A program made the position numbers and the translations under genes. This document shows, piece after piece, positions 49,693 through 58,600 of a stretch of DNA of 64,000 nucleotides. This DNA is from Mimachlamys varia. Lineage: Eukaryota > Mollusca > Bivalvia > Pectinida > Pectinidae. Numbering within the stretch: position 1 is the first letter of the stretch; each line of letters begins with the position of its first letter. The stretch lies in the NCBI GenBank assembly GCA_947623455.1, contig OX392538.1, forward strand, positions 4,278,001 to 4,342,000, written 5' to 3'. The notes below the pieces were generated by a model, which did not search any database, was not told the DNA's origin, and worked only from the letters and a program-made list of their open reading frames with translations.

Positions 49693-52600
49693 CTATAAAA
49701 TAATTGTTTTAATTAATTACACTTTGCTCAAGTTTGAAAAGTCTTATATTTCTGGCAATACTCATTTACAAGCTATACAGCAGGGACTGTATTCATGAAA
49801 CCAAATTTCTTTTTCTTGTTATAATCTAATTTTGTAAATAATACTCTACAAGGATTTGGAAAAAATTGAGACTTAAAGCCAAATTGGGAGGGGGGGGGGG
49901 GGGGGGGGGGGGGGGATGTGTGTATGATATTCTGCGAATGCCAAATAGTTGGAGTGTGTATATACTGTGAATGGCAAATGATATCAATGGTTGGAGATAT
50001 ATTGGGCATCCAGAAATCAAATGTCGTCCTTTACTCAGCATAAAACCAAAACAAACAAACAAACTTAGCACTTTTCATAAAAAGCATGATGCTAGTTAGC
50101 AAACACATCCTTCCCTTCAGATGTCCTAAAGAAACACTTTTTAAAAAAAGTTACAAATAAATATCCCATATCTTTGAGAATGTCAACTACCAAATCTGTT
50201 TAAAGCTATAAACAATTGTAGATATACCTTAGAGGACGATTTACAGCTTTGAGAGTGTCAACTACAAAATCTGTTTGACTATTAACAATCGCAGATATAC
50301 CTTAGAAGAAGATTTACAGCTTTGAGAGTGTCAACTACGAAATCTGTTTGGCTATTAACAATGGTAGATATACCTTAGAGGAAGATTTACAGCTTTGAGA
50401 GTGTCAACTACGAAATCTGTTTGGCTATTAACAATCGTAGATATACCTTAGAGGAAGATTTACAGCTGTAGGGAGCCCTCCTTGAGCTGCCTTGTGCCTC
50501 CCGTGTCATCACCCTCTTAGGCTGGAAATTTAAAATAGCAAGTATAGTTAATGATGGTTTAGAGCACAAGTCCTTTATCTATATACACCTTTCATAATTC
50601 CTTAAAAACTTATATCATTACACAAATTCAAATTTTATAATTCAAATTAGAAATTTATTCTAATCATGTTTTCAAAATAGTTAGTTACATGTGATAGAAC
50701 TTGCTTATAAGCAAGTTAATAAATATAAAAACAGAAGAGTATACTTGAGTTGTCTTTCCTAACCTTATAATCTGTTATATTGTGTAACAGTTTGTAGTCA
50801 CACATCAGATTATATACAGGAGACTATTGTTACCTACCGTTCGGGAGTTAAGATCAGCCAACTCCTCCTTGTCGGTCGGAACATTGGGATGAGGGCTGCG
50901 TAGGTTAGACTGTATCTGATACGACTTGTAGATGGAGTTTCTGATAGGGGCAGCCACGGTCCTCCCAAACGGCGACTGGACAACCTTGGACACCTGCTGG
51001 CTGAGGTTGTACCTGTCCAGGACACGGTTCACCGACTCATCTGGGGAGACAACAAAGCAGTTATAATATCAGGAAGTCAAATTAGGAGTTGCTTCGAAGG
51101 GGGAGATATTAGATCAGTTATAAAATAATATAGGGAAGTCTATCTAAATACGAGTTGGTTCACAAAAGTTGAAAATAACCTTGTGACGTAAAATTTCAAA
51201 TGAGCTGTGTTGTCACTGAAATTTATCACCATGAATCTTATATACAGGGATTCATTAGACAAGTTTGATTGTACAGATGCACTGTGTGAACTGTGTGAGC
51301 CACAAACACCATGTCTACAGTTTATTAGAAAAATGTAAAAGGAGTTTTCTAAATCATAATGCAAAGCTTTAAGGATCACATGGCTTGTGATGAAGACAAC
51401 GAAATACATGTTGTAGAGATCTACCATAGCTACCTGATGGTTTTTGAAGTTTAGCGCCCTTGGAATCCAGTTTGGACAGCAGCAGGTTTTGGTAAGCAGT
51501 CATAGCTTTGGCCATGGACATTCTGTCGGTCTGTGGTACATAGTACAGTGACTGCCGCGCCTGGTGACAAATACAGAAAACAGATGATAAAATACAGTGA
51601 GGTACATAGTACAATGACTGCCGCGACTTGTGTCAAACATAGAAAACAGATGATAAAATACAGTGTGGTACATAGTACAGTGACTGCCGCGCCTGGTGTC
51701 AAACATAGAAAACAGATGATAAAATAGTGTGGTACATAGTACAGTGACTGCCGCGCTTGGTGTCAAACATAGAAAACAGATGATAAAATAGTGAGGTACA
51801 TAGTACAATGACTGCCGCGACTTGTGTCAAACATAGAAAACAGATGATAAAATACAGTGTGGTACATAGTACAGTGACTGCCGCTCCTGGTGTCAAACAT
51901 AGAAACAGATGATAAAATACAGTGTGGTACATAGTACAGTGACTGCCGCGCCTTGTGTCAAACATAGAAAACAGATGATAAAATACAGTGTGGTACATAG
52001 TACAGTGACTGCCGCGCCTTGTGTCAAACATAGAAAACAGATGATAAAATACAGTGTGGTACATAGTACAGTGACTGCCGCGCCTGGTGTCAAACATAGA
52101 AAACAGATGATAAAATAGTGTAGTACATAGTACAGTGACTGCCGCGCCTTGTGTCAAACATAGAAAACAGATGATAAAATACAGTGTGGTACATAGTACA
52201 GTGACTGCCGCGCCTGGTGTCAAACATAGAAAACAGATGATAAAATAGTGTGGTACAGTACAGTGACTGCCGTGCCATGTGTCAAACATAGAAAACAGAT
52301 GATAAAATAGTGTGGTACATAGTACAGTGACTGCCGTGCCATGTGTCAAACATAGAAAACAGATGATAAAATAGTGTGGTACATAGTACAGTGACTGCCG
52401 CGCCTGGTGTCAAACATAGAAAACAGATGATAAAATAGTGTGGTACATAGTACAGTGACTGCCGCGCCTGGTGTCAAACATAGGAAACAGACGATAAAAT
52501 AGTGTGGTACAGTACAGTGACTGCCGCGCCTGATGTCATACATAGGAAACAGATGATAAAATAGTGTGGTACATAGTACAGTGACTGCCGCGCCTGGTGT

Positions 52601-55600
52601 CAAACATAGAAAACAGATGATAAAATAGTGTGGTACATAGTACAGTGACTGCCGCGCTTGGTGTCAAAAATAGAAAACAGATGATAAAATACAGTGTGGT
52701 ACATAGTACAGTGACTGCCGCGCCTGGTGTCAAACATAGAAACAGATGATAAAATACAGTGTAGTACATAGTACAGTGACTGCCGTGCCTTGTGTCAAAC
52801 ATAGAAAACAGATGATAAAATACAGTGTGGTACATAGTACAGTGACTGCCGCGCCTGGTGTCAAACATAGAAAACAGATGATAAAATAGTGTGGTACAGT
52901 ACAGTGACTGCCGTGCCATGTGTCAAACATAGAAAACAGATGATAAAATAGTGTGGTACATAGTACAGTGACTGCCGTGCCATGTGTCAAACATAGAAAC
53001 AGATGATAAAATAGTGTGGTACATAGTACAGTGACTGCCGTGCCATGTGTCAAACATAGAAAACAGATGGTAAAATAGTGTGGTACATAGTACAGTGACT
53101 GCCGTGCCATGTGTCAAACATAGAAACAGATGATAAAATAGTGTGGTACATAGTACAGTGACTGCCGCGCCTGGTGTCAAACATAGAAAACAGATGATAA
53201 AATAGTGTGGTACATAGTACAGTGACTGCCGCGCCTGGTGTCAAACATAGGAAACAGACGATAAAATAGTGTGGTACAGTACAGTGACTGCCGCGCCTGA
53301 TGTCATACATAGGAAACAGATGATAAAATAGTGTGGTACATAGTACAGTGACTGCCGCGTCTGGTGTCAAACATAGAAAACAGATGATAAAATAGTGTGG
53401 TACAGTACAGTGACCGCCGCGCCTGATGTCATACATAGGAAACAGATGATAAAATAGTGTGGTACATAGTACAGTGACTGCCACGTCTGGTGTCAAACAT
53501 AGAAAACAGATGGTAAAATAGTGTGGTACATAGTACAGTGACTGCCGTGCCTGATGTCATACATAGGAAACAGATGATAAAATAGTGTGGTACATAGTAC
53601 AGTGACTGCCGCGCCTGGTGTCAAACATAGAAAACAGATGGTAAAATAGTGTGGTACAGTACAGTGACTGCCGTGCCATGTGTCAAACATTGAAAACAGA
53701 TGGTAAAATAGTGTGGTACATAGTACAGTGACTGCCGCGCCTGATGTCATACATAGGAAACAGATGATAAAATAGTGTGGTACATAGTACAGTGACTGCC
53801 GCTCCTGGTGTCAAACATAGGAAACAGATGATAAAATAGTGTGGTACATAGTACAGTGACTGCCGCTCCTGGTGTCAAACATAGAAAACAGATGGTAAAA
53901 TAGTGTGGTACATAGTACAGTGACTGCCGCTCCTGGTGTCAAACATAGGAAACAGATGATAAAATAGTGTGGTACATAGTACAGTGACTGCCGCTCCTGG
54001 TGTCAAACATAGAAAACAGATGGTAAAATAGTGTGGTACATAGTACAGTGACTGCCGCGCCTGATGTCATACATAGGAAACAGATGATAAAATAGTGTGG
54101 TACATAGTACAGTGACTGCCGCGCCTGGTGTCAAACATAGGAAACATATGATAGAATAGTGTGGTAGATAGTACAATGACTGCCGCTCCTGGTGTCAAAC
54201 ATAGAAAACAGATGATAAAATACAGTGTGGTACATAGTACAGTGACTGCCGCGCCTGATGTCAAACATAGGAAACAGATGATAAAATACAGTGTGGTACA
54301 TACAGCGATTTTTTTACCCCTTTTAAAGTGCCGACTTTAGGTACTTTCCCCTAGAGATATTTTTCCCAATTGACTCAAATTTTCCCAATTTGTATGCATG
54401 TAATAAAGTAAGATGATGGAAAAACTGAATTGTTCAGAGTCTGAAGCTCCATGTCATGATAGATAATCAGTGTACTGACTACCGGTAATTTTAAAACAGT
54501 TTACATTGAATTTTTTGTTTATTCAATGAATTTATCACACTATTATTAAACACAACAATATCGAAGGTGGAGTCAATGAAAATGTCCATTATTTATCATA
54601 AACCAAATACACATTAATTGTGTCTACAAATTCCCTATTTTAATTTTTTTTCGTTGAAATTCCCAATGAAAAAAGGTATGGGCACTTTCAAGGAAAATGT
54701 GAAAAAATCACTGACATAGTACAGTGACTGCCGCGCCTGGTGTCAAACATAGAAACAGATGATAAAATAGTGTGGTACATAGTACAGTGACTGCCGCTCC
54801 TGGTGTCAAACATAGAAAACAGATGGTAAAATAGTGTGGTACATAGTACAGTGACTGCCGCGCCTTGTGTCAAACATAGAAACAGATGATAAAATAGTGT
54901 GGTACATAGTACAGTGACTGCCGCTCCTGGTGTCAAACATAGAAAACAGATGATAAAATAGTGTGGTACATAGTACAGTGACTGCCGCGCCTGGTGTCAA
55001 ACATAGAAACAGATGATAAAATAGTGTGGTACATAGTACAGTGACTGCCGCGCCTGGTGTCAAACATAGAAACAGATGATAAAATAGTGTGGTACATAGT
55101 ACAGTGACTGCCGCGCCTGGTGTCAAACATAGAAACAGATGATAAAATAGTGTGGTACATAGTACAGTGACTGCCGCGCCTTGTGTCAAACATAGAAAAC
55201 AGATGATAAAATAGTGTGGTACATAGTACAGTGACTGCCGCGCCTGGTGTCAAACATAGAAACAGATGATAAAATAGTGTGGTACATAGTACAGTGACTG
55301 CCGCGCCTGGTGTCAAACATAGAAACAGATGATAAAATAGTGTGGTACATAGTACAGTGACTGCCGCGCCTGGTGTCAAACATAGAAACAGATGATAAAA
55401 TAGTGTGGTACATAGTACAGTGACTGCCGCGCCTTGTGTCAAACATAGAAAACAGATGATAAAATAGTGTGGTACATAGTACAGTGACTGCCGCGCCTGG
55501 TGTCAAACATAGAAACAGATGATAAAATAGTGTGGTACATAGTACAGTGACTGCCGCGCCTGGTGTCAAACATAGAAACAGATGATAAAATAGTGTGGTA

Positions 55601-58600
55601 CATAGTACAGTGACTGCCGCGCCTTGTGTCAAACATAGAAAACAGATGATAAAATAGTGTGGTACATAGTACAATGACTGCCGCGCCTGGTGTCAAACAT
55701 AGGAAACAGATGATTAAATAGTGTGGTACATAGTACAGTGACTGCCGCGCCTGATGTCATACATAGGAAACATATGATAAAATACAGTGTGGTACATAGT
55801 ACAGTGACTGCCGTGCCTGGTGTCAAACATAGAAAACAGACGATAAAATAGTGTGGTACATAGTACAGTGACTGCCGCACATGGTGTCAAGCATAGAAAA
55901 CAGATGTTATGGTTTGATCATATACAGAAAATTACACAAAGTTTTATGTTGAGTTTGATGATATAGTTAAACACATAAGATACCCAAAAAGACATAATTA
56001 ATCTAAGCCAAGCAAATAAGTTCCCAACATAAAATCATGTTTAAAATAAAATTCCCCAGGACCTAATGTACTCTCAATGTATTGTGTCTAAATATCACAT
56101 GTTTACTTAGTGTGGTTAAAATTTGAAATAAACAAGATAAAACATCAGTATCCTGTTAAGTGTCTGTACACATTGCTGTCTATGGATGGATTTCTATATA
56201 ACACAGTCTATAATAACGATGACAGAGGACCCCCACATGAGGGACGTATACATAGCTGTCTATGGATGGATTCCTATATAACACAGTCTATAATAACGAT
56301 GACAGAGGAGCCCCACATGAGGATGTATACATAGCTGTCTATGGATGGATTCCTATATAACACAGTCTATAATAATGATAACAGAGGACCCCCACATGAG
56401 GGATGTATACATAGCTGTCTATGGATTGATTCCTATATAACACAGTCTATAATAACGATGACAGAGGACCCCCACATGAGGGATGTATACATAGCTGTCT
56501 ATGGATGGATTCCTATATAACACAGTCTATAATAATGATGACAGAGGACCCCCACATGAGGGATGTATACATAGCTGTCTATGGATGGATTCCTATATAA
56601 CACAGTCTATAATAATGATGACAGAGGACCCCCACATGAGGGATGTATACATAGCTGTCTATGGATGGATTCCTATATAACACAGTCTATAATAACGATG
56701 ACAGAGGACCCCCACATGAGGGATGTATACATAGCTGTCTATGGATGGATTCCTATATAACACAGTCTATAATAATGATGACAGAGGACCCCCACATGAG
56801 GGATGTATACATAGCTGTCTATGGATGGATTCCTATATAACACAGTCTATAATAATGATGACAGAGGACCCCCACATGAGGGATGTATACATAGCTGTCT
56901 ATGGATGGATTCCTATATAACACAGTCTATAATAACGATGACAGAGGACCCCCACATGAGGTGATCAGCCTTGTTTAATGCGATACATATTTCATTACAC
57001 TAAATATTCTGTTATAACATGGCAGGATGCTGCCCTGTCACATTTCCTTTGCATTGCGATTTTGTTTCGACATTTTGCCAGGTTTTTAGGGAGTAACAAG
57101 CGTTACCTGTGTTGGTCCTGCTGTGGGTGCGGGGCCAGCGTACGTGAACCGCCCCTGATCCTTGTTGTCCGTTATCCCCGTCTCATTCAGGATACTTTCC
57201 ATTGCCCGGTCATCTCGCTGGAACTCTGACTCTGTAACACAAACTCGACATCTATACCGACCAACATAGTGTGACAACCAAATCATCCAAACCAGACCAC
57301 ACTACCATTACTTATATATATATATATTAAACACGGTACAATAACGACAGGAAATACGCATCATAACTTGGCTTCCTCTCACTCTAAACAAAAACATTCT
57401 GATACCTGTCCCCTGTCTATAACACAGACATACTTCAATTCTTAACCAACATTCTGTAAAAAGTAGCATATACTCATAGCTCCTAATATCGCAGCCATGA
57501 TTTCATGTATGAACATTTCTGAAAGGCTAGAATCTTATTCTTGTTTTAGCAAGTTATAGGCCTGAAAATTTTAAGAAACCTGGAATCTGAATTTGACCTT
57601 CATTTTTCATAATTGTGTTACTGCTCATTTTCACTAACAAACCTGGTAGTAACATGGTGGTGATCTGTAAATAGTCAAACTTTAATGAATCCAACTTTGC
57701 GGGACCTTCATGAAAACTTTGCGGGACCATCATAAAAACTTTGAAGCATCAGAACTTGGACTCACGAATATGGAACTTCGAACATAAAGATCCTTTACAT
57801 ATCACTAATTGTAATGCTTATGTGACGAAAAAAACCAATTTATTTTGAATTTATATATATAGATACAGATTTACAGGTATAAAGAAAACATTGACAGTAA
57901 TTTAAACAGTGATTTGATCAACTTTAACATTGATTCATTTGTTAACTTCACATTCGAAGTCTAAAACCACGGCTGATGTTGTCAACCACATGTTTGCTAT
58001 GCTGCCGAGACTGATTTCCATTTGTCGCTTGACTTAATGAATTTAAAAAGAAATAAAAACTAATTGTATACCATTCAATTTTATTGAAACGTACACAGGC
58101 AAGTTGAAAACATCAAGAACCAGTTTATCCAGACTTTGCTAAAAAGTTTAACACATCCAGCAATTTGAGATCATCGAAGTTTGACATATCCCTATATAAT
58201 GTCACAGGAAACAAATGCTCACTTAAAACCGAATTTGTTGTCTGGTCATCATCAGGCCATATCCTGCATCATATGGATAACATAGATTTAGTTTTTTTCT
58301 GATAGTACCAACCATTGATTAAAAGAAATTTCAATCAATTTTTATTAATAGTAGTAACACTGTTTATGGCTATTAGCATATGGTAAGGATTGGTAGGAAT
58401 TTCCTAAGTTAAAACACCTAGTAGTGACAAAATAAATCAGCTGTGAGAAAATATTGTGCTACAACGATGTTCCATTTCTGTATTGCGATATGATACTATA
58501 CTCCTTTGTATTGTGATATACCAGTTTCTCAATATTGTGACAGCTCTAGTAAATATTAATATATGACAGATGTATCCAATCTCTGTTACACCATTCACAC

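Noticed and set aside
51699..55880. Many minus-strand frames with repeats such as FYHLFSMFDTRRGSH
   Set aside because: They read through the 64-bp acceptor array. The real exon 6 frame is shared only at the array edge.
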